Source of the DNA: Galeruca laticollis
Taxonomy: Eukaryota > Arthropoda > Insecta > Coleoptera > Chrysomelidae
Direction of reading: 5' to 3'
NCBI GenBank assembly: GCA_963921935.1
Contig: OY998175.1
Span: 154,750,809-154,814,808 of the forward strand
DNA length: 64,000 bases
Position numbers and translations under genes: made by a program. The notes under the pieces were generated by a model. That model saw nothing but the letters and a program-made list of their open reading frames with translations. It searched no databases and had not been told where the DNA came from. Positions 22,225 through 33,483 of this stretch are shown here, in pieces. Position 1 is the stretch's first letter, and every line of letters begins with the position of its first letter.

Positions 22225-23180
22225 TAGTATACATACGTACAGATATACAGAAGGCCTTTCACTCATCATGGCACGAGGTGTTGCTATACAAACTCATAAA
22301 ACTAAAATTACCAGATTATTTAGTGAAAATCACTAATTCTTATATATCAAATCAAAAATTTTATTCCAAGGTGAACCACAGCTTGGCAGGGCTATACTCT
22401 ATACAAACAGGAGTTCCCCAAGGATCAGTTTTATCACCTTTGTTGTATTCACTTTTTAACCACGATCTTCCCACCTGACCACAAATCCTTACGGCCATGT
22501 ATGCGGACGACACTTGTTTCGTATCATCAGCCTCAACGTCCGAAACAGCACTACACAACGTTCAAACACATGCATTTTACCATACATGAAAGATAACAAA
22601 CTTATAATTAACACCTCGAAAACAGAGTACCTGTTACTCAGGAGAAGAACAAGAAAAAACTCATTGCAATTACAGCTGTGTATTGATGGGCAATAGTAAC
22701 ACACTAAAATATCTGGGCTATACTGTGCATGGCAATACCAACGCAATGCGCATATCGCCCAACAGGTATTAAAAGCCAAAACTGCAATGAGCAAATTGTA
22801 CCCGTTAATTTGTAAGAACAGTTATCTCTCAACAGCAAACAAAATCACAACATACAAACACATCATTCGCCCTATCTTAACTAACGCCGCACCGGCATAT
22901 TTCACAGCCACAAAACACAATTTCAACACTCTGCAGGTGGTACAGAATAAGTGTCTTCGTATGACAATCAAATAGAGAACTGTTTACCCAAGACTTCCTA
23001 AAAATACATGGTTACATGAACAAGCCAACCTACCTACTATCAAGGACTTTATAACTAAAATAAACTTTTATAATAATTGCCTTCCTAAAAATCTTCGTGA
23101 TACGCTCAGAGCCGCCAGTCGCGCAGAAGACACCCTTGATAGTGGGTGTAGACTTCTGCATGGTATACTATTCACATAAT
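22225..23180 (+). pseudogene. Jockey-like ORF2 RT region, copy A, resumed
   Basis: It resumes with DIQKAFHSSWHEVLLYKLIK, then the conserved GVPQGSVLSPLLYSL and MYADDTCFVSS near 22500. The connection region follows and ends near the SGCRLLH-like terminus. Frame breaks occur near 22478, 22560, 22700 and 22975. The 150 bp before it (about 22060-22220) match neither LINE and remain unexplained. The part of ORF2 between the endonuclease start and the RT palm is missing. Confidence 0.7.
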
Positions 23181-23618
23181 AAGTTGTTTACCTCCTAACA
23201 ACCAAAACATTCGAATTAGGGACTAACATATCCCTTATTCAAACTAAACAACTTATACCATATCATAAACAACACCTGTCATGTTGCAGCCCTCATAAAT
23301 TAATACACTGTTCGATTTTAAAACCCTGTTTTTCAGCCTGTTTTCAGGGACAACACAGTCGAAAAATCTAGGGAGTCATATTTGTATATACGGGACAAAG
23401 TTAATCAAATCAAACCAAACAAATGGGTAATGCACGAACGCAAGGAACCATGTACCTACAGCTCCATGGCAACACAAGGGTAGTTGGAAATGCCAGAACA
23501 TCGGCCACACAACTAATTGTTTGTTCCATACTATCTTTGTAAATTTTATATGAAAAAATATTGTAAATAAAGACATTTTTTAACTGACTAACTAACTCGA
23601 AACATTAATAGCTTAAAT

Positions 23619-24745
23619 ATGTTTCTTCAAAATAATGATATTTCTTGTCTTTGTACCACCCTTGCTGAATTTAATACGGGAGATAATCTCTCGATTTTTA
23701 TAAAATCAGTAGATAACTTAATTAAGTTTCTTAGAACACAGAATCTTACTCAACCTCAAGAATTTATATTAAACGCAAACATTATTGCTCGTATAAAAGG
23801 TGAACCTAGAGATTTTTTAAATTACTCAAATTTAACACTTTGGACAGATGTTCGTCTATATTTACTAGCTAAATATGGAGATCGACGCTCCGAAGATATT
23901 TTACAGAACAGTACGATGACGAAATGTAAGATCAATAACATCAAAGAATTTCATATAATCTTAATGATTTGCTTCAACATAGTTTTAAATGATAATGTGA
24001 AAACTGTAAATTTCAAAACCCCGTACTTCAAAAATATTGCTCTTAAAACTTTTTGCACTGATATTAACGAACCCTATTGTGAATATTTATCACATTTCCA
24101 AATAAATTCTCTTGACGAAGCTCTTCAATAATGTATTTCTTATGATAATCATAAGAATCAACAATTATTATATATGAACTTCTTAAGGAGTCAACAAAAT
24201 AAAAAGTTACCTTCTCTTCATAAACCCAAAATTCTTTCAATCCCAATCACAATAAATCCAATAAATCTTTTACGCAGAACCGTACTAGCCCGAATACTAT
24301 ATTTTCTTCTCGGAATAACTTCCATCCAAATGCCACGATTTCTCCAATAAATAGATTTCAAAATAATAATCCTAGAAGTAAACATAGTTTTAACAGACCC
24401 CAGTCTAATAACACTTTTGGAAATAATCAATCATTTAATAAACTGTCTTATTATTTCGGAAATAACTCAAATCTTCATACACTGCAATTCCAAAGAAATT
24501 TTAAAACTCCGCAAAATATTCCAAGACCAATGAGTGGTGTACAAACAATTTCTACCAGAAACCAACCTATGAGCACTTCGACAAGAATAACATTGAATTT
24601 TAATGTAAATACTGACCAAAATGAAAATTTCGAAAATTCTCATGATACCTTAGATATTGACGATACTAACGAAAATTTTGAAACTAACGCAGACGGTCAA
24701 GACGAAAATTTTCAGGAGGTCACTTACGAAATGCCATTTCAATAA
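23619..24745 (+). pseudogene. Errantivirus gag, broken
   Basis: The first 170 codons are open (FNTGDNLSIFIKSVDNLIKF, LLAKYGDRR), resembling the capsid region of errantivirus gag. They end in a TAA at 24129-24131. Beyond it a low-complexity Asn/Arg/Phe-rich tail typical of this group's gag C-terminus is visible in changing frames up to 24745. No zinc knuckle is present, as is usual for errantiviruses. Not functional. Confidence 0.65.
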
Positions 24746-24789
24746 ACCTTAATAATATTCGCAACGATTCCCAACTACCATACTTCATT

Positions 24790-27700
24790 ATGCCAACTTC
24801 TAAACTAAAAGTTTTAATAGATACAGGAGGATCTGATACTATCATTTCTCCAAAAGCTTCCACATTCTTCAACTCAAACCATATTTATAATAAACCATTT
24901 ACACTGACGTCCATGAAAATTACACGAAAATATAACTCGAATATCAAAACACCACTACTTAAAGAATTTAACATTTTAGAACCTATTGACGCTAGAATTG
25001 GTGACTGTAGTAAATATTTTGACATATAATTAGGGAATTATGACTTAGAACGTTTACATGCTTTGATAGATTACCAAAATAAATTACTAACATTAAAACG
25101 TCTTAATATTACTATTCCTTTTGATACCTTATACAATAAATACAATAAAATTCCTGTTGATATTCTCAACGGCGACATCATCCTTCCCGAAATTACAATC
25201 AATAATATTAAAATTCCTGAATCAATTAATTCTGCCAAAAACGGTTACATTAATGATATTTGTTTATCAAGTCCTTTGTCATTAGAACCAATAGATGTCG
25301 AAAATTTAAATAAATACGAAATATCTAATGGTCCCAGTAATTTTGACCCATCGATAATCCGCACTGAACAGCTAAACTATGAAGAAAGAGAAAAAAATTT
25401 AAAGCTCTGTAATAAATACAAAGATATTTTCTATGACGATAACTCTGACATAACTTTTACTTCTGCCACTAAGCACGAAATCCGAACAAAGCATGAAAAT
25501 CCTATTTACGTTAAAGGTTTCCGACATCCGAAAGCAATGCAGGAGGAAATTACTAGACAGGGTAATCAATTACTCGATAAAAAAATTATTAGGCCGTCAA
25601 TATCTCCTATATGGTTGTACCAAAAAAACCAGACGCTTCTGGCAAGAAAAAATTCCGTATGGTTATTGATTATCGTACATTAAATGAGAACACTGTCGAA
25701 TATAAATATAACCTCCCAGATATCGAAGACATACTAGATAACCTAGGAAAAGCCATGTATTTTACTACTCTTGATCTAGCTCAATGTTTCCATCAAATTG
25801 AAGTTCATCCAAATCCAATTGAGAAAACAACTTTTTCCGTACCCCATGGCCGCTATGAGTTTCTACGAATGCCATTTGGTCTTAAAAATGGACCCTCTAC
25901 TCTCGAAAAATTGATGGATAACATCCTCAGTCTATACGGACGATGTCATTATTTTTTCTAAGTCTCTTCAAGATCATTTAGTTCACATTGCCGCAATTTT
26001 TGAAACATTTCGGAAAGCTAACTTAAAAATCCAATTAGATAAATCACAATTTCTGACAAAAGAAGTCGCCTTTCTTGGTCATATCGTAACTCCCGAAGGC
26101 ATTAAGCCCAATCCTAGCAAAATAGAGGCTATTAAGAATTTTCCAATACCAAAAACGGTGAAAGAAGTGAGATCCTTCTTAGGACTTATTGGATATTATA
26201 GAAGGTTTATTCCAAATTTTGCAAGAATAACATCCCCCTTTTCTCGATGTACCCGCAAAGGAGCTGTCATAGACTCAACAAACGCCAACTATAAAGAATT
26301 CTTTGAGAAGTGCAAACAACTCTTACGCAATGCCCCAGTTCTCCAAAATCCCGACTTTTCAAAACTTTTGTTTTGACAACTGACGCTTCCAATATAGCCA
26401 TAGGCTCTGTATTATCACAAAATAATCATCCAATCTCTTACTACTCCCGAACTTTAAACTCAGCCGAGCAAAATTATTCAACTATTGAAAGAGAAATTTT
26501 GGCAATATTAGATTCCTGTAAACATTTCCGTGCGTACTTGTATGGTCAAAAATTCACAGTCGAAAGTGACCACAATCCCCTTGTATGGATTTGCAAAATT
26601 AAAGATCCACATCCTGATTAGCCCGATGGCGACTGAAACTTGAAGACTATAATTTTGACGTAAAATACCGAAAAGGCAAAGAAAATCAAGTTGCCGACTG
26701 TCCTTCTAGAGTACAGGTCAATGTACTTTTATCTTCTTCTATATGTGTCGAACCTCCAGACAATTTTGACTTAGACGAATTTCTGGGAAGATTTCGAGAA
26801 AAACCAGTCTCTTAGCGATGATACTAATCACTATATCTGAAGATCCTATCAATTCTTCTACAAATCAAATTCTTATTGTCCTAACTCCAGAGAATACGAC
26901 ATTATTTATAGAAAATGTTTTAATAAACATAGGCATACCGTAACTCTCACTGATGATTGGAGAATGGAAATATCTGATGCTCTTAAAAACATACTTAGAC
27001 CTAATGAAAAATTTGCGTTACATGTACCACATGAATTTCGACCTTTTATTTGTGAATACTATAAGAAAACTTTTGACACGACCGTTAAGGCCATAAGAGT
27101 GTGTAAAACAGTATCATACCGAAAATCATAACGGCATAGTTGAAACCTATAAACATTTGAAAAATCAATTTTATTTGCCCTCCATGCAAACTACAATTTC
27201 AAATTTCATTAACCAATGTGAAATTTGTTTAAAAAATAAATATGAGCAGCACCCGTATAAATTACCTCAATTAGGTCCATTATTAGGACAAAAACCTTTT
27301 GACATAATCCATGTTGATTTGTTCCACTGTAACAAAAATTACTACTTAACAATTGTCGACTCGTTCAGCAAATATGCCCAATGCTATTAAATTTCTGATA
27401 AAACTTCTGTTTCAATTCAAAGCAAATCAAATTAAGACACTATTTCTCTCATCATAATTATCAGAAAAAAACTGTTTGTGACAATGGCACTGAATTTAAT
27501 TCTGCTATAATTAAAGAATTTATGAAACTTCATAAAATTGAAATTCATTTCACAACAGTCAATAACTCTTCTAATTCCCCTGTTGAACGGTTCCATTCTA
27601 CCCTAATAGAAAAACTTAGAACATTACGAGAACAAAATCCAGGAGACTCCTTAGACGATACCTTCACACATGCCATTTTAATTTATAATCAGTCCATTCA

Positions 27701-27884
27701 TAGTGCTACTAACTTCTCACCTTTTTCAATTCTCTATGGCCCTTATGCCGAAGAAATACATTTTGATTTTGATCTCCCATTATACGAAACATACAATCAA
27801 AGACATAAAGACGAACTACAACCGTTTATAACTAACCTATTTAATAAACAAAAAGAAAAACGTCAGAAAATTTTAGATAAATAA
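24790..27884 (+). pseudogene. Errantivirus pol (PR-RT-RNase H-IN), broken
   Basis: The protease active site is DTGGSD near 24820. The RT shows VIDYRTLN, TTLDLAQCFHQIEV and RMPFGLKNGP; the TDD catalytic pair near 25935 lies just past a frameshift. RVSFLGH-like and VRSFLGLIGYYRRFIP motifs follow. RNase H shows TTDASNIAIGSVL, ILAILDSCKHF and ESDHNPL. Integrase shows the zinc-binding His pair, CEICLKNK, the first Asp in VDLFHC, a second Asp in CDNGTEFN near 27480 and the Glu in SPVERFHST near 27575. At least eight lesions separate these blocks. Domain order is normal for Ty3/Gypsy. Confidence 0.8.
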
Positions 27885-28379
27885 AATGAAAAAGCCGAAT
27901 CAATTCCTGTAATCGATCCCTCTTCCTCTCTCTATGTAATCAAAAAAAACCATCGACCTAAATTGAGCTCGCCTTATTCTAGACTACATCCGAAAAAACA
28001 AAATAAAATAAAAATTATCGGCAAGACGAATAAACAAAACACAACAAGTACACGCTTAAAATTTGCTAAAAGACTTCGTAAAGTGTAAAAAAGGGATATT
28101 TTAGAAATACCTTCTTTGCAGGATGGGACCCTATCCCTGGGACATCTAATCAAAATACAGGAAATCCACAATAACGTTTATTACGCAGAAGAGCTTGGCA
28201 AATCAAATGAAATTAACCATTATCATAAACATATTTTACATATTAATTTAGAGAAATTAGCTAACACTTAAGAAATAAACCCCAATGACTTTTTCGATTC
28301 ACTCTTAGAAAACGGACCCTTATCTTCTTTTAAATTTCAATATAATCACCTCCTAAATGAAGGAAAAAACAATCTTCAT

Positions 28380-29515
28380 AAAATAACTCGTAAGCATAAA
28401 AGAGAATTGTTTAACTTTCTAGGCACAACAATTAAGTACATAACTGGAAATCCTGACGATTACCACTTAGAATTATTAAAATCGCATATTACTGCAATAG
28501 AACTCAAAGAAAATGAAATTGTAACTAAACTTAACAAAGAAATCCCTTTTGGTAATTCTATTGATACGAGATTTAATAACCTTTTAAATTTAATAAACAA
28601 GAATAGTAAAGTAATTGTTACTGCAGTAAATAAGTTATCATCCGATTTCAATGGATACATTGCTCTTCATAACGAAATTCTCAATCTCCAAATTGTAAAT
28701 GAATTCCTTTTAAAACTAATTAGAACCATAACCTTATCCCAACTAGACCTTACAAATATTGAGCTTTTTACTTTTGACGAACTGGAAACATTAAAATAAA
28801 CACTGTTAGAAATATATTCTCAAAACGCCCTTTTAATCAGCGACGAACATCCTTACCAACTCATTGAGTTATCAAAATCTTTAGTCTGTGTTACCATCAA
28901 GACAATGCTCATAATATTAAAAAACCCTATCCTTTATCCAGAGGCTTATCCCACGTTTAGAATCTACCCCATCCCTAATAATGATCACATAATGATTCTG
29001 CCACCTGCGTATTACTTCGCAAATGGTAAATGGTACGAAGCCTGCACCAGTCTAGCCGAACAAATTATCTGCACAAAACCTGTAAAATCTCAGTGCCAAA
29101 CTCCAAATGTAGATAATTGTACCAAATGAATCTCAACTGAGAATTTATCTCAAGAAACAAGAAAAGTCATTTTATTGGGAATAGTTCACCCAATAAAAAA
29201 TCAAAATCAAGAACTCCCAGTGCCGCAAGTAGTCCCAATCAAACTGTATCTGAAGCACGAAATCAAGATAGAAAAACTCCAGATTACAGAGACGCACGAT
29301 CAACTTCAACCCATCGAACCGATACATTTTCTGCCACAATTTTCTGCAGAGCTTAAGCATTGTTTTCTTCATTATAATTTCAACTGTTTTAGGCATTTTT
29401 ATAACAGTTGCTGTGAAGAAAAGGAAGAGAATCTCCAAATTATTATATGGGCCCAAGCTACAACCAACTCAAATCCAGATTCTTCAAAAGTTGTTCTCAG
29501 AGACTTCTAGGATGA
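28380..29515 (+). pseudogene. Errantivirus env relic
   Basis: A basic cleavage-like site (RKHKR followed by ELFNFLGT, near 28390-28430) is placed as in insect errantivirus and baculovirus F-type envelope proteins, with a hydrophobic segment after it. The long helical region follows (28430-28797, ended by TAA), then a Cys-containing ectodomain part (28905-29129, ended by TGA). A hydrophobic membrane anchor is visible in a shifted frame near 29360-29410, followed by basic residues. Several stops separate these parts. It is described here only as a broken relic. Confidence 0.6.
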
Positions 29516-29540
29516 AGTCTGGACCAAAGGAGGGAGGATA

Positions 29541-29818
29541 AATGTGAATGGACCCCGACCCTGTCCCATGGTCAGCGAACTCAAAACACCAAGTAATGCG
29601 ATCAGCAATTTCAAAACACCAATGTAATAAATATAGGTTAATGACTATGTAAAATTCATTCAATAATTTTAATTCAAATTCAATTTTTCTAATCATTGTT
29701 ATTAACAGTTTATTTATTGTCAAGTTACTTTTGTATTTCCAAGTTTTATTGTAAATAAAATTCAAATAAATATTTCTTAAAAAGTTAAAAGTGTTTCGAC
29801 AAATATTCCTATATTGTT
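29541..29818 (+). repeat. Possible 3' LTR of the errantivirus
   Basis: A purine-rich run (AAAGGAGGGAGGA, 29525-29537) resembling a polypurine tract comes just after env and before this segment. The segment has polyadenylation-type words near 29753 and 29765. No second copy was found in the window, so the borders are guesses. Confidence 0.35.
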
Positions 29819-30004
29819 CAGGGCGTCCGACAGATGCAGAAAAGTTAGTTTTAATCTTTAAAACCCGAGTTAAAACCATTTATTTTTTATTGGTTGGTTT
29901 TGTTTAATAATAAAATTAACTTATTAAAATATTTAACTTTTGTTCAGGTTAAAACATCATTTTTAGGTCTAGGGGTTAATTCGGTCTATACCTAGATACT
30001 TTTA

Positions 30005-30075
30005 ACTTTTTAATTGCGTTTTTATAATCTTCTCCAACAGCCAAAACAGCGGTATCATCAGCAAATGTTGCGTTA
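30005..30075 (-). pseudogene. LINE RT scrap (FADD motif)
   Basis: The minus strand reads NATFADDTAVLAVGEDYKNA, the catalytic FADD block of a Jockey-group RT. Nothing of the rest of the element is recognisable on either side. Confidence 0.5.
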
Positions 30076-30381
30076 ACAAATAAATTGAATTTAAATTTCA
30101 GTTGTAAAATTAACTCCTTTTCGAGTAGTACGCATTATATTTTTGAGCAAATGTCTTATTTTTCGGATATATATTAATATTCCAAATTAAATATGAAATA
30201 CTCCTATTTCTATAGCACACGGTTCCTAGTAAAAAATGCCTGCTGCTGTGACAGGTGTATCTAATCAGCCATAGTCTAGTATTAAAAAATATAGTAAGAA
30301 TATTCTTGTTACGTAACCAAAATATACATTGCAGCATCTTGCTTTTATTATTTTTTAATGAATTCAATGTTTTTTACTTAC

Positions 30382-30600
30382 TATGAATGGTGGGGCAGAA
30401 GCAGAGTTGTCTGAGATGTTTCTCAACATTTTCATCAGCATTGCATCTTGGTAAGTAAAAGATCTCATTATTAAAGCTTGCAATCTATTCTTCTTAATAA
30501 TATGCTGGGCATTAGACTGATCGGTAGCTAGATTTATACAAAGCGCTACCATAGTTTTATCATTCTCATTTCCCACATTTAAGAGTAACATGTCGATTAT
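30382..30600 (-). CDS. Kap3: Kinesin-associated protein 3, internal exon (armadillo repeats)
   Basis: The exon 30600-30382 is 219 nt (73 codons), bounded by TTTGTAG on the acceptor side and GTAAGT on the donor side. It encodes IIDMLLLNVGNENDK and then VALCINLATDQSNAQHI, and ends with LMKMLRNISDNSASAPPFI. These correspond to the KAP3 armadillo region directly before the EFVGD segment encoded by the exon at 17922. The frame joins in phase 0. An ORF that continues past 30382 into the intron is an artefact. Exons further upstream should lie at higher coordinates but were not recognised. Confidence 0.9.
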
Positions 30601-31115
30601 CTACAAACATAATTTTAAAATATTAATTATATATTCAAGAATGTTTTCGTTTTAATCAGTTGGTTTCTTCTTAATTGCTTGGAAGAATTGGATACACACA
30701 GTATAAATATATTATTAATCTCTACAATTTTGAAATACTTTTAAAGATTACGTGGAAAATTTTTCAATGACTAACCAAGTTTTTTATATTTTTATAAGCA
30801 ATCTAAACAACACATTTCTATAAACTTGGCTTCAGGGTAGTTTCACGTTTTTATCTGGCGTGATAAGGCCTTTAGAGTGAACAGATTTTTAATTCTACAT
30901 ACCCTTGTCTCCTATTTTAACAACAATATACATTGCCACAAGTAAATGCTAAAAAGCATTATTTTAAAAGTTTCAGGGTCGGGACCAAGGGGGGGGGCAG
31001 AGGGGGGAGCCACCCCCTCCAAAGCCCAGGCAGTTGGTTCCAAATCCAAACACAGTTGGCTACAAATAATATTTTTTTCGTTAATTTCTTTTCACTTTTT
31101 AAGTACCGTAAAATG

Positions 31116-32581
31116 GGGCTACTTGAAAACACCGGGGAGAATTGAAAAATTTTGCTTTTTCCAGTTAAAACCGATGCTGTGCTCTAGCGGTCGAAATTTT
31201 AATCTCAAATTGAGTCTGCATCTATGCCTACCATGCTTCTTAGTTGAGTTCATGTTGTGGTACTGGTTATTTACTCACAGTTATTGTGTTGCGCATCTCC
31301 AAAAAAAAGATAAGAAGCTTGATTTTTTTTAACCTGCAAACTTCCTATTGTACAGAGATCCCTAAAAAGACTGGAATATCGCCTTATTTTTTTCAAGAGT
31401 ATTTATATATCAGGCAATCGTTCTCTAACCTAAAAGCCTTACTTTTCCTTCTTACTTGCCAGTGGCGTATCATTTTATTTTTTTATGTGATTTCAGGGGC
31501 GACTTGAAAAATGGTGCGTATATACAAAAGGAACCCGGGAAGTCGGAAATATCGGCATTATAGCGGAGATACGCTCCAGCGAGTACTACAGCTACACAAA
31601 CAAGGTAGAAAATTAAAAGAGTTAAGTGAAGAATATGAAATTCCTTTTATAACTTTATATAGAAAAGCTAAAGGACTACACACAAAATCAATTAGAGGTC
31701 AAACTGCGACAAAGATCTGGACCCAGAACCGTTTTCCGGCACAGACACGAATAAAATTGATGATAACATGTCCCCTATGCAAGATTCTTCTGTCTCGACA
31801 GATTTTTAACAAGGTGATTTCATTCACGTTCACATGAAAGCTGAAGCTGGTACCAATAAGCAATATGTGGCAAAAATAATAAATTGCGAAAAAAATGGAT
31901 CTTATATATGCTCATTCTTAAGATTAAGTGATCAAATACCTAATGCATATGTTTTTCCCCCGGCAGAAGACATCGGACTTGTCGAGTAAAAAGAAATTAA
32001 GCAAAAGCTTTTAGAATATGAAACATTACGACGAGGGCAGCTAAAATTTGAAAATATGTGATGTTAATTATTAATTTTATTGTAAACTGTCAAACGAATT
32101 TGCTTTTATTTATTTTTTTGTAGTCTCTACTATACCAAAGAAGGTTTATTTTGGGTTATTTTGTACAATATTGTTTTTTATTTTTATAATAAATATGTGA
32201 TGATAATAAAGCCAATTTTGAAAAAAATGTTTTTTTGTGTGTAAAATAATGAAGAAATATAAAAAAAATAATTTGTTTTATGGTGGACCTACAAAATCAG
32301 TTATTGCGATATTCATGTCGCCCCAATTGCGTTTCTACTAGCTACTACAATGTAAAATAAAAGCAAATTTCAAGTCGCCCCAACATGGGGTGACTTGAAA
32401 AAAGACCTTCCATATTTTTTTTTCCTAGGGAGTTGAGGGAGGTACAACTTTTTAAAGCGTTGTGTCCAATAGCCACCACCTCAAAGTAATCTAAAATAAT
32501 TTTTATTTGAATTAGAACGGTAAATAAACGGCAGTAGGGTATCGAATATTCCAAAAATGGTATCAAGTCGCCCCCGTTTTA
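31116..32581. repeat. Subterminal repeats GGGGCGACTTGAAA of the pogo-like element
   Basis: Forward copies lie near 31116, 31498 and 32390, and inverted copies near 32326 (partial), 32370 and 32565, with one or two mismatches. They cluster at the two ends and just before the ATG at 31511. They are candidate binding sites for the element's own HTH protein. Confidence 0.6.
31511..32060 (+). pseudogene. Transposase remnant: pipsqueak HTH plus C-terminal domain, no DDE core
   Basis: The ATG at 31511 opens MVRIYKRNPGSRKYRHYSGD and a helix-turn-helix (LQLHKQGRKLKELSEEYEIP, then FITLYRKAKG). After about 70 codons the frame must shift to continue as LDPEPFSGTDTNK and, past a TAA, GDFIHVHMKAEAGTNKQYVA. 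This is the small C-terminal domain also seen in the transposase at 7662-8090, ending near 32060. About 300 residues of the DDE_1 catalytic domain are missing. If translated, the first part would be a DNA-binding protein of about 108 residues able to recognise the element's ends but not to move it. Confidence 0.7.
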
Positions 32582-32884
32582 CGGTATGTATATTTTTGAA
32601 CTGTTTTCGTTTATATTTCTTAAGTAAGGTGTTTCTGTTCCTATTTTTCAAACAAGTATATTTTGTAAGAATTATAATCTAATAGTTTAAATTTGGATTT
32701 TTAAGATTTTGCTAGTAGGTTGCATTTTTAATATGTTAAAGCCTATACTTGTTTATATTAATACATATACAAAAATTTAGTTGTTTTTTATCTCCCTCCC
32801 CCCCAAAAATTGTGCCTCGGTACGGCCCTGAATAGTTTTATATTTGAAAAATGCCTATTAGGAAGGAGGAACCTGGAATATCAA

Positions 32885-33065
32885 AAGTCAAATCTTGGTT
32901 AGATTGTAATAAATTATCCTTAAATATCTCGAATACTTCTTATGTCGCCTTTTCCTTGATCGATGCCAACTACTAAACTCAAAATCGATACCACAAATCT
33001 TGGTATCTCTGAACAAAAAAATTGTAAATATCTGGGTATCATGATTGATAAAAATCTTAAATGAA
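32885..33065 (+). pseudogene. LINE RT scrap (thumb region)
   Basis: It reads VKSWLDCNKLSLNISNTSYV and, after a frame change, CKYLGIMIDKNL. These are the two blocks that follow the YADD box in Jockey- and CR1-group RTs. It has no borders and is broken by stops. Confidence 0.5.
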
Positions 33066-33176
33066 GCGGACCGTGTATTAAATCTAAAAAATATTTGCAA
33101 CGGTATATAAGAAAATTCTATGAAGTTACACTTCCACGCTAATATTCAAAGTGACCGTATTGGATTTTTGCATTGG

Positions 33177-33189
33177 AATTATAATAGTT
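33177..33189 (+). repeat. Target-site duplication, left copy
   Basis: AATTATAATAGTT, identical to 38490-38502. It brackets the I-type LINE. Confidence 0.85.
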
Positions 33190-33483
33190 GATGGTTTAAA
33201 CACCTTTGTGTGATCGGTCCCGAATAAATAACAAATTTAGTGGAAAAAGTGAATAATAATTTCAAGACTGTGAATTACATCATTTACATTAATACAAAGT
33301 GCTTCACGCAAATAACTGTAAGTAAAAAGTTTACCAGTAAATAATAATCAACTGATAAAATATCGTCTGAAAACAAATCAAAACATATAAATCACAAACG
33401 AGGCGAGCGATAAGGGAACCAGTTCCTTACGCACCTTACCTCGAAAGACAGGACCGCATTCAGAACACTTACTCAATAGAAAA

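Larger units (their letters stand above)
18433..23590 (+). mobile_element. Jockey-like LINE, copy A, 5'-truncated and interrupted
   Basis: Homologous along its length to copy B (38503-44310). It starts inside ORF1, carries ORF1 and the start of ORF2, is interrupted at about 20815 by another LINE, and resumes in the RT at about 22225. Its 3' tail ends with AATAAAGACATTTTTT. Its 3' UTR matches copy B (AAACCCTGTTTTTCAG block, then AGGGAGTCAT). Confidence 0.8.
23600..29820 (+). mobile_element. Errantivirus (Ty3/Gypsy with env), degraded, no 5' LTR seen
   Basis: Gag, protease, RT, RNase H, integrase and env follow each other on the plus strand. All are broken by stops and frameshifts. The gag start lies only about 30 bp after the tail of Jockey copy A. 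No LTR is visible on that side, so the 5' end was lost or separated. A possible 3' LTR follows the env end. Insect endogenous retroviruses of this group can be infectious in some species; this copy clearly cannot be. Confidence 0.8.
17923..30381 (-). other. 12.5-kb Kap3 intron filled with retroelements
   Basis: The donor GTAAGT starts at 30381 and the acceptor TTTAG ends at 17923. It contains Jockey copy A with a LINE inside it, an errantivirus and a small RT scrap. All large elements in it are on the plus strand, antisense to Kap3. The 500 bp from 17923 to 18432 hold no recognised feature. Confidence 0.8.
31106..32584. mobile_element. pogo-like miniature element, 1.48 kb, inside the hAT element
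   Basis: The inverted ends CCGTAAAATGGGGC and CCGTAAAACGGGGG are followed on both sides by a CTACTTGA/CGACTTGA word. TA lies on both sides (31104-31105 and 32585-32586). It carries the N- and C-terminal coding parts of a pogo-type transposase without the catalytic core. Confidence 0.8.
30974..32830. mobile_element. Small hAT-type non-autonomous element, carrying a nested insertion
   Basis: The termini are CAGGGTCGGGACCAAGG at the left and, read inverted, CAGGGCCGTACCGAGG at the right. Both fit the CAGRG consensus of hAT elements. The flanks AAAAGTTT (30966-30973) and AATAGTTT (32831-32838) form an 8-bp target duplication with one mismatch. Without the nested pogo-like element (31106-32584) it is only about 380 bp, with no coding capacity. 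The inner sequence just inside both ends is G-rich/C-rich (runs of eight or nine G or C). Confidence 0.75.
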
